NCBI RefSeq assembly: GCF_039830135.1
Contig: NZ_CP156081.1
Location: 1,970,001-2,034,000, forward strand
DNA: 64,000 nt
Reading direction: 5' to 3'
From: Defluviimonas sp. SAOS-178_SWC
Lineage (GTDB): Bacteria > Pseudomonadota > Alphaproteobacteria > Rhodobacterales > Rhodobacteraceae
Positions within the stretch are counted from its first letter, which is position 1, and each line of letters starts with the position of its first letter. A model generated the notes under the pieces. That model was not told the origin of the DNA and did no database searches. It was given only the letters and a program-made list of their open reading frames with translations. Positions 25,359 to 33,533 of this stretch are shown here, in pieces. A program made the position numbers and the translations under genes.

Positions 25359-26629
25359 CCCTTTTGATCATCGTCGTTGCCTGGCTGATCCTGGTCCTCG
25401 TGGGCGTTCCGATCGGGATCTCCATGATCATGGTGTCGATGGGCTATTTCTACTGGTCCGGCATCGGTCTGGCCTTCGCCGTATCACGCATGGTCGACGG
25501 GCTGAACAGCTTTCCGATGCTCGCCGTGCCGCTCTTTATCCTCGCTGCGGCGATCCTGAACGGCGCCGGGATCACCAATCTTCTCTTTGGCTTCGCCCGT
25601 GCCTTGGTGGGCCATATCCGAGGCGGCCTCGGCCATGTGAACGTGCTGGCGAGCCTCTTCTTTTCCGGGATGTCGGGTTCGGCCCTCGCCGATGCGGCCG
25701 GTCTGGGCAAAATGGAAATCGAGGCGATGCGAAATGCCGGCTACGACGACGACTTTTCGGGATCCGTCACCGCCGCCTCGTCGATGATCGGCCCGCTGGT
25801 GCCACCGTCGATCACCATGGTGCTATACGGCGTGATCTCGAACACCTCGATCGGCAAGATGTTCCTCGGCGGTGTCGTGCCGGGATTCTTGTGCGCCGCC
25901 GCGCTGATGGTGATGGTCTATGTGATCGCGCGTCGCCGCGACTATCCGCGCGACACCTGGCCGGGCCTGCCGACGGTGGCCCGTCTGTTCGTCAGATCCT
26001 TCCCGGCGCTTTTCACGCCGGCAGTGATTGTCGGCGGTATCTTCAGCGGCTGGTTCTCGCCCACCGAGGCCGCGGCCGTGACCGTGGTCTACGCGATCCT
26101 CGTCGATCTGATCTTCTATCGCGAGCTGACCTGGCGCCGCCTATGGGATGCGCTGTACGAGACCACCGTGACCTCGGCGGGTATCGGCACGATCATCGCC
26201 GGCGTAGCGCTGCTTGGCTTCGTGCTGGCCCGCGAACAGGCGCCGCAGCAGATCGCGTCGATGTTCCTGGCGGTCGCGGACGGTCCAGTCAGCTTCCTGA
26301 TCGCAGTCAACCTGCTGATGTTCGCGCTCGGCATGTTCATCGAGTCGCTGGTGATCCTGCTGATCGTAGTACCGATCCTGGTGCCGATCGCTGTGGGTTT
26401 TGACATCGATCCGGTCCACTTCGGCATCATCGTGGTGCTCAACCTCATGATCTCGATCCTGACCCCGCCCATGGGCATGGCGCTGTTCGTGGTCGCGCAG
26501 GTGGGAAAGATCCCCTATCAGCGGCTGGCCTGGTCCATCCTGCCCTGGCTGATCCCGCCGATCGTCGTCCTCATTCTGGTCTGCATTTTCCCGATCCTCG
26601 CAACGGGGCTGCCGGGGCTGATGAAATGA
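25355..26629 (+). CDS. siaM: TRAP transporter large membrane subunit (DctM type)
   Basis: A 424-residue, roughly twelve-helix sodium-coupled permease of the DctM family. Recognisable motifs are NSFPMLAVPLFILAA, FFSGMSGSALADAAGLGKME, SMIGPLVPPSITMVLYG and TPPMGMALFV. With SiaP and SiaQ it imports N-acetylneuraminate. It is coupled upstream to siaQ and downstream to nanE by 4-bp overlaps. Confidence 0.9.
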   Translation: MTLLIIVVAWLILVLVGVPIGISMIMVSMGYFYWSGIGLAFAVSRMVDGLNSFPMLAVPLFILAAAILNGAGITNLLFGFARALVGHIRGGLGHVNVLASLFFSGMSGSALADAAGLGKMEIEAMRNAGYDDDFSGSVTAASSMIGPLVPPSITMVLYGVISNTSIGKMFLGGVVPGFLCAAALMVMVYVIARRRDYPRDTWPGLPTVARLFVRSFPALFTPAVIVGGIFSGWFSPTEAAAVTVVYAILVDLIFYRELTWRRLWDALYETTVTSAGIGTIIAGVALLGFVLAREQAPQQIASMFLAVADGPVSFLIAVNLLMFALGMFIESLVILLIVVPILVPIAVGFDIDPVHFGIIVVLNLMISILTPPMGMALFVVAQVGKIPYQRLAWSILPWLIPPIVVLILVCIFPILATGLPGLMK

Positions 26630-27300
26630 GTGTGATTGAACAGCTCAAGGGCGGATTGGTGGTGTCGTGTCAGCCCGTCGACGGTGGGCCGATGGACCGC
26701 CCCGAGATCGTGGCCGCGATGGCCCGGGCGGCAGTCGCCGGCGGCGCGGCCGGGCTGCGGATCGAGGGCATCGCCAATTTGCAGGCGACGCGGCCCCTGG
26801 TGCGAGTGCCAATCATCGGCATCGTCAAGCGCGATCTGCCCGACAGTCCGGTGCGCATCACCGTGACCGTCGAAGATGCCAGGGCGCTGATCGCGGCGGG
26901 TGCCGATATCGTCGCCTATGACGCGACGCCACGACCTCGGCCCGACCGTCGCCAGGATATTGTGCGGGCTATCCTCGCCCAAGGTGCGCTCGCCATGGCA
27001 GATTGTGCGACCGTGACGGACGCGCAGACCGCACTTGCCGAAGGGGCGGCGATCCTAGGCACGACATTGTCTGGCTATACTGCGGAAACGGAGATTGGCA
27101 ATGATGGCCCCGATCTGGAACTTGTAAGCCGTTGCCGGGGACTCGGCGCGTTTGTAATGGCCGAGGGGCGTTTCAACACGCCCGAACTCGCAGCGCGAGC
27201 GATTGTCGCGGGCGCGGATGCCGTCACGGTGGGCAGCGCCCTAACCCGGCTTGAAATCATGACCAGTTGGTTCTGCGAAGTGGTGCGGAGGCAGCAATGA
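26626..27300 (+). CDS. nanE: N-acetylmannosamine-6-phosphate 2-epimerase
   Basis: A 224-residue TIM-barrel enzyme converting ManNAc-6-P to GlcNAc-6-P. Family motifs include LVVSCQPVDGGPMDRPEIV, GLRIEGIANL, IIGIVKRDLPDSPVRIT with the catalytic-type lysine, ADIVAYDATPRPRP and ADAVTVGSALTRLE. Starts ATGA-coupled to siaM and ends ATGA-coupled to nanK, the order in which the reactions are used in many nan operons. Confidence 0.92.
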   Translation: MSVIEQLKGGLVVSCQPVDGGPMDRPEIVAAMARAAVAGGAAGLRIEGIANLQATRPLVRVPIIGIVKRDLPDSPVRITVTVEDARALIAAGADIVAYDATPRPRPDRRQDIVRAILAQGALAMADCATVTDAQTALAEGAAILGTTLSGYTAETEIGNDGPDLELVSRCRGLGAFVMAEGRFNTPELAARAIVAGADAVTVGSALTRLEIMTSWFCEVVRRQQ

Positions 27301-28142
27301 TCGAAGGCTTTGCAGTCGACCTTGGCGGCACCAAGACCGCCGCCGCGCGGATCGTCGCGGGACGCATCGTCGACCGAGTGCAGGTGCCAACCGATGGCAA
27401 AGCTGGATTTCTGGCCCAGATCGAGTCGATGGCCGGGCTTCTGGACCGGCTCGGCTTCAAGCCAGGCATGCGGCTCGGCACAGCCGTCGCGGGCCGGATC
27501 GATACGGCCGGACGTTGGCAGGCCGTAAATGCCAGCATTTTGCCGGGCATCAATAGCGAGCCGCTGCTTGATCAGCTGCGTTCGCGCTTCGGCGCCGGTG
27601 TAAGCGTGCGCAACGACGCCGCCGCCGCGGCGCTGGCCGAAGCGCTGCTTGGCGCCGGTGTCGGGGCCGAGAACTTTGCCTACCTGACCGTTTCCACCGG
27701 AGTCGGCGGCGGAGTCGTCCTAAGCGGGCGGCTTCTGCAAAGCGCCAACGGCCTCGCCGGCCATGTGGGTTTTGTTTCAAGCCCTTATGGTGGCGAATTC
27801 TGTGGCTCGGGCCGGCGCGGAACTGTCGAATCCACTGCCTCCGGCCGGGCCATCGCTGCTGCCGCCGGGACCGCCGATGCCAAGGAGGCATTCGCCGCCG
27901 GCACCGAGGCCGCGTCGCGCGCCATCGACCGCTCCGCCGCGACCGTCGCGCGCCTCTGCGCCGACCTCACCGCTATCTTCGGCCTCGATCGGATCGCAAT
28001 CGGTGGCAGCGTCGGCTTGGCTAACGGCTATTTGCCCTGCGTTCTTGCGCACCTTGCCGAAGAGCCTGCGCTGTTCCGTGTGCCGATCGCGCCCGCGACA
28101 CTTGGCCAGGACAGCGCCCTTCTCGGCGCGCTTTTTCCTTGA
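27297..28142 (+). CDS. nanK: N-acetylmannosamine kinase, ROK family, zinc cysteines missing
   Basis: A 281-residue sugar kinase that makes ManNAc-6-P. The ROK phosphate loop is AVDLGGTKTAAARI (residues 6-19), followed by VRNDAAAAALAEALLG with the catalytic aspartate region, and STGVGGGVVLSGRL. The usual zinc motif CxCGxxGC after the GH motif is replaced by EFCGSGRRGTVES, so only one of the cysteines remains. Some ROK kinases function without zinc, so activity is still expected. ATG 27297 overlaps the nanE stop; longer in-frame starts lie inside nanE. Confidence 0.88.
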   Translation: MIEGFAVDLGGTKTAAARIVAGRIVDRVQVPTDGKAGFLAQIESMAGLLDRLGFKPGMRLGTAVAGRIDTAGRWQAVNASILPGINSEPLLDQLRSRFGAGVSVRNDAAAAALAEALLGAGVGAENFAYLTVSTGVGGGVVLSGRLLQSANGLAGHVGFVSSPYGGEFCGSGRRGTVESTASGRAIAAAAGTADAKEAFAAGTEAASRAIDRSAATVARLCADLTAIFGLDRIAIGGSVGLANGYLPCVLAHLAEEPALFRVPIAPATLGQDSALLGALFP

Positions 28143-28153
28143 GGAAACCACCC

Positions 28154-28936
28154 ATGAAAGTGCTGATCTGCAAATCCCACGATGCCGCCGTCGAACGCAC
28201 GGCGAACATGATCGCCGCACATGTTCGCGGCCGTTCGGCACCGGTCCTCGGGCTGGCGACCGGCGGCACGATGCTGCCGCTTTACGAGCGGCTGGCCAAA
28301 CTGCACCGCGAAACGGATTTGTCCTTCGCTGATTGTTCCACCTTCAACCTCGACGAATATGTCGGGATCGCACCGGACCATCCGGCATCCTATCACAGTT
28401 ACATGCGCGAAGCGCTCTTTCGGCATGTCGATATTGACCTCAGGCGGACGCATCTGCCGCGCGGCGACGCCGACGATGTTCACGTGGAAGCGGAGTCATT
28501 CGAGGCGCGGATCGATGCCGCGGGCGGTATCTCGCTTCAATTGCTCGGAATCGGCCAGAACGGGCATATCGGTTTCAACGAACCTACCTCGTCGCTGGGT
28601 TCGCGCACGCGGATCAAGACCCTGACCGAAAGCACTCGCACCGCCAACCGGCAGTATTTCGGTCCCGACGAAACCGCCCCGCGCTATGCGCTGACCATGG
28701 GGGTTGGCACTATCCTCAATGCCCGTGAATGCCTGATGCTGGCGACCGGCAGCTCCAAGGCCGCCGCGGTCGCGGCTATGATCGAGGGGCCGGTCTCGGC
28801 GGTTTGTCCGGCCTCGGCGCTCCAGCTGCATGCCCGGGCGACGGTGGTGCTTGATCGCGATGCGGCCGCAGGACTCAGGCTGACCGACTACTACCAGCAC
28901 GTTCACCCCAATGGCGAGGCAACCCGTTTTGACTGA
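28154..28936 (+). CDS. nagB: Glucosamine-6-phosphate deaminase
   Basis: A 260-residue enzyme converting glucosamine-6-P to fructose-6-P and ammonia. It shows the phosphate-binding GLATGGTMLPLYERL, the active-site STFNLDEYVGI with Asp-Glu-Tyr, and LLGIGQNGHIGFNEP with the catalytic His. The length is normal. ATG 28154 lies 11 bp after nanK. Last chemical step of the sialic acid pathway before glycolysis. It overlaps nagA by 26 bp. Confidence 0.92.
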   Translation: MKVLICKSHDAAVERTANMIAAHVRGRSAPVLGLATGGTMLPLYERLAKLHRETDLSFADCSTFNLDEYVGIAPDHPASYHSYMREALFRHVDIDLRRTHLPRGDADDVHVEAESFEARIDAAGGISLQLLGIGQNGHIGFNEPTSSLGSRTRIKTLTESTRTANRQYFGPDETAPRYALTMGVGTILNARECLMLATGSSKAAAVAAMIEGPVSAVCPASALQLHARATVVLDRDAAAGLRLTDYYQHVHPNGEATRFD

Positions 28937-30071
28937 GACCCTGATCTTGGCCAAGCGTCTTTTCGACGGGGTGACGTCGGTCTTTCAGACGGACCGCGCA
29001 ATTGTCCTGCGTGACGGTATGGTCACCGAGTTGCGCGCAGCGACCGCGGGGGACCGACGGAACGATCAAGCCGTTCACGTTGCAGTAGCGGCGCCAGGCA
29101 TGATCGATATGCAGATCAACGGCGCCGGCGATGCGCAATTCAATTTCGACCCGACGCCCGCGACCCTTGCACGCATCGCCGCCGGTGCGCGCGAGGGCGG
29201 CACGGCGCACATCCTGCCGACCTTCATCACTGCCGAAGGGCAATCCTATCTGCAGGCGCTTGCGGCGGTGCGGCAGGCGATGGACGACCGGATGCCGGGA
29301 ATTGCAGGCATTCATCTCGAAGGGCCCTTCCTGTCGCCGGCGCGTCCGGGCATCCATGACCCGTCCTCGATCCGCCCGCTGGCGGAGGACGATGTGATCG
29401 CGCTGGAGCGGGAGGCGCGCGATTTTCCGGGTCCGATTCTGCTGACGCTGGCACCCGAATGTCAGGAGCCGGCACAACTGAACCGCCTTGCCGCCGCCGG
29501 GATCATCCTGTTCGCAGGGCACTCGGAGGCGCGGCCCGAACACCTCGAACAGATGCGCGGTGCCACACATCTCTGGAACGCGATGCCAGGCCTTAACAGT
29601 CGCACTCCCGGGATCGTCTCCGAAGTCCTGGCCGGAGACCGCCTGTTTGCCGGCTTGATAGCAGATGGCCATCACGTTGGACCTCATGCCCTCCGAATAT
29701 CGCTGCGTGCCGCCGCCGATCGGCTCTGCCTGGTCACGGATGCAATGCTGACCCTTGCGGGCGCCTCGCAAGGTTTCGATCTGCATGGCCGCCACATTAC
29801 GCTCAGCGACGGGCGGCTTACGGGTGAAGATGGCACTCTGGCGGGCGCGCATATCGCGATGGATCAATCAGTCAGCAACGTCGTTGCCATTGCGGGTATT
29901 GACCCTCTCGTGGCACTTCGAACCGCAACCGTGAACCCCGCGCGAGCGCTTGGTAGAGAAAAATCACTTGGGAGGATCGCCCCCGGTCTGCCGGCTTCGG
30001 TCAGTCTTTTTGACCGATCGCTTAATTCGGTTGGCGTAGCAATCGAAGGTCAACTGTATCTGAGAGACTGA
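28911..30071 (+). CDS. nagA: N-acetylglucosamine-6-phosphate deacetylase
   Basis: A 386-residue amidohydrolase removing acetate from GlcNAc-6-P. Signature segments are APGMIDMQINGAGDAQFNFD, GIHLEGPFLSPARPGIHD, LFAGHSEARPEH, THLWNAMPG, IADGHHVGPHAL and VTDAMLTLAG with the catalytic Asp. The start is ATG 28911 inside the end of nagB. It ends the operon; past it lie only decayed mobile elements. Confidence 0.92.
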   Translation: MARQPVLTETLILAKRLFDGVTSVFQTDRAIVLRDGMVTELRAATAGDRRNDQAVHVAVAAPGMIDMQINGAGDAQFNFDPTPATLARIAAGAREGGTAHILPTFITAEGQSYLQALAAVRQAMDDRMPGIAGIHLEGPFLSPARPGIHDPSSIRPLAEDDVIALEREARDFPGPILLTLAPECQEPAQLNRLAAAGIILFAGHSEARPEHLEQMRGATHLWNAMPGLNSRTPGIVSEVLAGDRLFAGLIADGHHVGPHALRISLRAAADRLCLVTDAMLTLAGASQGFDLHGRHITLSDGRLTGEDGTLAGAHIAMDQSVSNVVAIAGIDPLVALRTATVNPARALGREKSLGRIAPGLPASVSLFDRSLNSVGVAIEGQLYLRD

Positions 30072-30125
30072 TGCCATGGAGCAATTTCGCCTGCACGACA
30101 CACCGTCGTCTTGTCAGACAAACTT

Positions 30126-30277
30126 GGCTTGAGGCGGGCAGGGTGGTCACGTAGCCTTTCGGGATGACGAAACGATCGCCCTTCCGCTATTTCAGGACGG
30201 GCACCGAGATCATCCGACTGGCCGTGATGATGTATGTCCGGTTCCCGCTGTCGCTCCGGGCCGTCCCTACCCGGTAG
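30126..30277 (+). pseudogene. IS6-family transposase, 5' fragment
   Basis: ATG 30164 begins MTKRSPFRYFRTGTEIIRLA, then MMYVRFPLSLR, the N-terminus of an IS6-family transposase, up to about 30259. It then breaks into unrelated sequence and stops at 30277. The upstream GGCTTGAGGCGGGC (30126-30139) occurs at the same 38-bp distance before the IS6 copy at 42840, so part of the IS leader is kept. No catalytic residues remain. Confidence 0.75.
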
Positions 30278-30339
30278 ACGAAGACCAGCTCGTGCTTCGA
30301 CCGGTAGCGCGAGCCCATCCCGGCATTCGACTTGTTTCA

Positions 30340-30515
30340 GATGCAGAGGTTCAAAAGATCGCCGTAGATCTCGCGGCCAGCCGACGCGAAGACCTGGCGC
30401 TGCATCCGACGGTGAAGCCGACGGGTCTCGTCGCGGACGCGATCCGTGACGTCACGCGGCATGGCGACTTGGTCCTGGATCTCTTTCTCGGCTCGGGCAC
30501 GACGCTAATGGCGGC
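30340..30515 (+). pseudogene. Site-specific DNA methyltransferase, C-terminal fragment
   Basis: The + strand frame reads RREDLALHPTVKPTGLVADA and then VLDLFLGSGTTLMAA, the C-terminal S-adenosylmethionine-binding end of a phage/plasmid-type N4/N6 DNA methylase (the D-x-F-x-GSG-T motif). The N-terminal catalytic part is missing, and the frame is fused to unrelated sequence on both sides. Around 30507 it merges with a DUF5681 fragment in another frame. Confidence 0.65.
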
Positions 30516-30657
30516 AACCCGAAGGGGCGTCCGAGGAAGGCGCCGGCGCGACAGGCCTCGGCCTTCGACGTGGTGATCGACAAGACCCTGACGGTGACGC
30601 GCAACGGCGTGCCGCGCGAGATCACGATGGAGGAGGCTTTGCGGCACCGGGGACGAA
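30507..30657 (+). pseudogene. DUF5681-family protein fragment
   Basis: In a second frame the sequence reads NGGNPKGRPRKAPARQ, then DVVIDKTLTVTRNGVPREIT and MEEALRHR, characteristic of DUF5681 proteins found next to phage and plasmid DNA methylases. It is truncated at both ends. The junction with the methylase fragment is at GGCGGCAACCCG. A second, intact DUF5681-like gene lies at 53106. Confidence 0.6.
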
Positions 30658-30671
30658 CCAAAATAGGAGGG

Positions 30672-31163
30672 TCAGCGGGCCACGGCGTCGGCCACAAGGG
30701 CCTTGAACTCGCTTTCGCTGATGATCCGGACGTCGTGCCCGGCGCTCTGCATCTCTTCAGCCTTTCTGTGCTTGCTGCTCTTGGTATGCCCGGCAAGAAC
30801 CGTCAGGTCCTGATCGCCAACAACCAGATGCGATGTCTGCTTGGTCACTCCAGCTTTCACGGTCATGCCGGCGCGGACGGCAAGCTCGGCTGCTTCGTTC
30901 CGTGACATGCTCAAAGCCCCTGTGAAGACCACTACAGAACCCGCGAGGACCCCGGCGGGATCGCCGGTCTTAGCGATGGCGGGCGAGTAGCGGTTTCTGA
31001 CGGCCGGCCTGATCAACTCCTCAAACGGCAGTTGAAGTTGCGTTTCGGCACGCAGCACGACCATTGCGGCGGCGCGGGCATCTTCACCCGCATCGTGGTG
31101 GTGAAACTGCAGGTTCAAGGTCCGCTTGAGGTTGGCAAGACCGTGCCCGCCGTTCCCCTTCAA
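30672..31163 (-). pseudogene. Exonuclease with C-terminal BRCT domain, N-terminally truncated
   Basis: The 163-residue open frame starts inside the end of a DnaQ-type 3'-5' exonuclease domain (HGLANLKRTLNLQFHHHDAG, with the ExoIII His and Asp) and continues into a BRCT domain from about residue 68 (VLAGSVVVFTGALSMSRNEA, TSHLVVGDQDLTVLAG). The ExoI and ExoII motifs are missing because the gene has been cut near 31160 by an IS3 fragment. A product could be made from the remaining ATG but would lack the nuclease core. Confidence 0.7.
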
Positions 31164-31185
31164 CTCGGGCCACGCGCGCCTGGCA

Positions 31186-31487
31186 ATCGTGACGCTGTCG
31201 CTCCAGCGAAGATTCGGGGCGCAATGCCGGCTGCTGTCGATCTGGCGGTCGTCGTTCTACTGCGCGCCGCAGGGCGAGACCGGGATGAACCTGGCGCTCA
31301 TGCAGTTGATTGACCGGCAGTTCCTCGAAACCCCGTTCTACGGCGCCCAGCTAAAGACCTGGCACCTGCAGAAAGAGGGCCATCCTGTGAACCAGAAGCG
31401 CATCCGGCGGCTGATACGGCTCATGCGCCTGATGCCGATCCACCAGAAGCCCAACACCAGCAAGCCCGCGAGGGGGCACACACATGC
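31186..31487 (+). mobile_element. IS3-family orfB, N-terminal fragment
   Basis: The frame reads QCRLLSIWRSSFYCAPQGE, then MNLALMQLIDRQFLETPFYG, RIRRLIRLMRLMPIHQKPNT and SKPARGH, the N-terminal region of IS3-family OrfB. It stops before the DDE core. The IS3 C-terminal fragment at about 20460-20675 is of the same general type and orientation. The two could be halves of one IS or two flanking copies around the sialic acid genes. Confidence 0.7.
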
Positions 31488-31505
31488 CGGCACCCGGGCG
31501 GGACG

Positions 31506-31970
31506 TTATCTGAGGGGAATCGGACGTTGCTCTTCGATGGCTTCCATGGCGAAGTAAGATGTCACGGTTTCCAGCTCGATGTTCTCGATCAGCCGTTTGT
31601 AGACCTTGTCGTATCCGGCCATGTCGCTGACGACGATCTTCAGCAGGTAGTCATACTCGCCGCCGATGCGGAAGAAGTCGATCACCTCGGGGATGGCCGA
31701 GACATGTTTGCGGAACTGCCGCAGCCACTCCGCCGAATGGTGTCGCGTCTTGATCAGGGAGAAGACCACAAAACCGCCACCCAGGCTTTGGCGGTCGATG
31801 ACAACCGTGCGGTTGCGGATCGCCCCGGAGGCCTCGAGCGCCTTGAGGCGGCGCCAGCAGGCGTTTTGTGACAGCCCGACCTTGTCGGCAAGCGCACGCT
31901 GGGATTGCATTGCGTCCCGCTGCAGCTCCTCGAGGATGCGATAGTCAAAATGATCCAATTTATGTGCCAT
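31506..31970 (-). CDS. Lrp/AsnC-family transcriptional regulator
   Basis: A 154-residue regulator. The helix-turn-helix covers about residues 8-60 (DYRILEELQRDAMQSQRALA, SQNACWRRLKALEASGAI), and the RAM effector domain follows (GEYDYLLKIVVSDM, then the C-terminal ETVTSYFAMEAIEE). The start is ATG 31970. It diverges from the class V PLP enzyme at 32073. The 102-bp spacer is notably AT-rich with A-runs, as Lrp-type sites often are. It probably senses an amino acid and controls module B. Confidence 0.88.
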   Translation of the reverse strand: MAHKLDHFDYRILEELQRDAMQSQRALADKVGLSQNACWRRLKALEASGAIRNRTVVIDRQSLGGGFVVFSLIKTRHHSAEWLRQFRKHVSAIPEVIDFFRIGGEYDYLLKIVVSDMAGYDKVYKRLIENIELETVTSYFAMEAIEEQRPIPLR

Positions 31971-32072
31971 AATTCGATTATATGACCCAAAAATACGAAA
32001 GCAACTGTGAATTAATGTGAAGATTTTTCCAAAAATTGCGTCAGAATCAATCTCATCCAACCAGAGGATGAC

Positions 32073-33533
32073 ATGACTGCGCTCGACACGTTCAAGGTTG
32101 CGCTGCAAGGCGCCGACATTCACGACCGGATCCGCAGGGGGCTGATCGGCGAGGATGCGCAGATCGACGGGCCGTTCGGGTCGCGCCCGCTGATCTACGC
32201 CGATTATGTGGCTTCGGGCCGTGCTTTGGCGCAGGTCGAGGATTTCATCCGCGACCGCGTGCTGCCCTATTACGCGAACACCCATACGCAGGCATCTTTC
32301 TGCGGCGCGTACATGACCAAGCTTCGTGAAGCGGCGCGGGCCGAGGTGGCCCGGCTGACCGGCGCGGGCGAGGGGATGAGCGTCGTGTTCACCGGCTCGG
32401 GTTCCACCGCCGGGATCAACCGTATCGTCGGGTTGCTCGACCTTGCCGGTCTGGTGCGTGACGGGCAACGCGTTGTCGTTCTGAACGGCCCCTATGAGCA
32501 TCATTCCAATATCCTGCCATGGCGCGAGACCGGCGCCGAGGTGATCGACGTTGCTGAAGCACCCGGTGGCGGCGTCGACATGAACGACCTCGGGCGCGCA
32601 TTGGGCGCGGCGCAGGGCGCGGCGCAGATTGTCGGCAGTTTCTCGGCGGCGTCGAATGTGAGCGGCATCCTGACCGATGTGGATGCGGTGACGCGGGCGC
32701 TGCGTGCTCATGGCGCGCTTTCGGTGTGGGACTATGGCTGCGCCGGTCCCTATTGCGAGATGGATATGAAACCCGGAACCGATGCGCAGAAGGACGCGAT
32801 CGTGTTTTCGGCGCACAAGTTTCCCGGCGGTCCCGGCGCCAGCGGCGTCGCGGTGATCCGCGACGCGATCGCGCGCCGCAAGACGCCGACGATCCCCGGC
32901 GGCGGCACGGTCAGTTTTGTGTCCCCGTGGGGACATGTCTATTCCGACGAGTTGTCGGCGAGGGAAGAAGGCGGCACGCCGAACGTGACCGGTGACATTC
33001 GCGTTGCGCTGGCCATGCTGGTCAAAGAGGCGCTCGGTCAGGACTGGCTTGATGCGAGGCAGGCGGAACTTCGGGAACGGGCGCTGAAAACGTGGGAACA
33101 GAATGATCGGATCCAGCTGCTGGGCATTCGCGGTGCAAAGGCGCTGCCGATCTTTTCCTTCCGAGTACTGGACGAACAGGCGGGGTTAGTGCATCACCAG
33201 TACTTCACCCGCCTGCTCAGCGATCTGACCGGCGTTCAGGCGCGCGGCGGCTGTGCCTGCGCGGGCCCCTATGGGCACCGGTTGCTGGGGCTGGGCAAGC
33301 CCGAGTCCGATGCCACGATTGCGGCGTTGGAAAGGGGTGAGGAAACGGCCAAGCCCGGTTGGGTGCGGCTTAATCTTTCGGCTCTGATGAGCGATGAGAA
33401 GGCGGATACGATTATCAAGGCGGTGGACGATCTGGCACGGACCGCGACGGGCTATGCTGCCCAGTACCGGGTCGATACCAGTACCGCCAGGTTCAATGCT
33501 GAAAGCTCAATCAAGGAAACGCTCGCCTCATGA
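32073..33533 (+). CDS. Class V PLP-dependent aminotransferase / cysteine desulfurase-like protein
   Basis: A 486-residue PLP enzyme. Motifs include PLIYADYVASGRALAQVEDF, VVFTGSGSTAGINRIVGLL, GPYEHHSNILPWRE, the PLP-binding WDYGCAGPY, and the Schiff-base Lys249 in VFSAHKFPGGPG. RGGCACAGPYGHRLLG resembles the active-site cysteine loop of SufS/NifS-type desulfurases. It is longer than housekeeping desulfurases and no Suf/Isc scaffold gene is nearby, so a role in amino-acid or C-S bond cleavage is more likely. It is coupled by ATGA to the MFS gene. Confidence 0.8.
   Translation: MTALDTFKVALQGADIHDRIRRGLIGEDAQIDGPFGSRPLIYADYVASGRALAQVEDFIRDRVLPYYANTHTQASFCGAYMTKLREAARAEVARLTGAGEGMSVVFTGSGSTAGINRIVGLLDLAGLVRDGQRVVVLNGPYEHHSNILPWRETGAEVIDVAEAPGGGVDMNDLGRALGAAQGAAQIVGSFSAASNVSGILTDVDAVTRALRAHGALSVWDYGCAGPYCEMDMKPGTDAQKDAIVFSAHKFPGGPGASGVAVIRDAIARRKTPTIPGGGTVSFVSPWGHVYSDELSAREEGGTPNVTGDIRVALAMLVKEALGQDWLDARQAELRERALKTWEQNDRIQLLGIRGAKALPIFSFRVLDEQAGLVHHQYFTRLLSDLTGVQARGGCACAGPYGHRLLGLGKPESDATIAALERGEETAKPGWVRLNLSALMSDEKADTIIKAVDDLARTATGYAAQYRVDTSTARFNAESSIKETLAS

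Noticed and set aside
31506..32936. Lrp gene extended upstream to 476 codons
   Set aside because: The extra N-terminal part is antisense to the class V PLP gene; ATG 31970 gives a normal-length Lrp protein.
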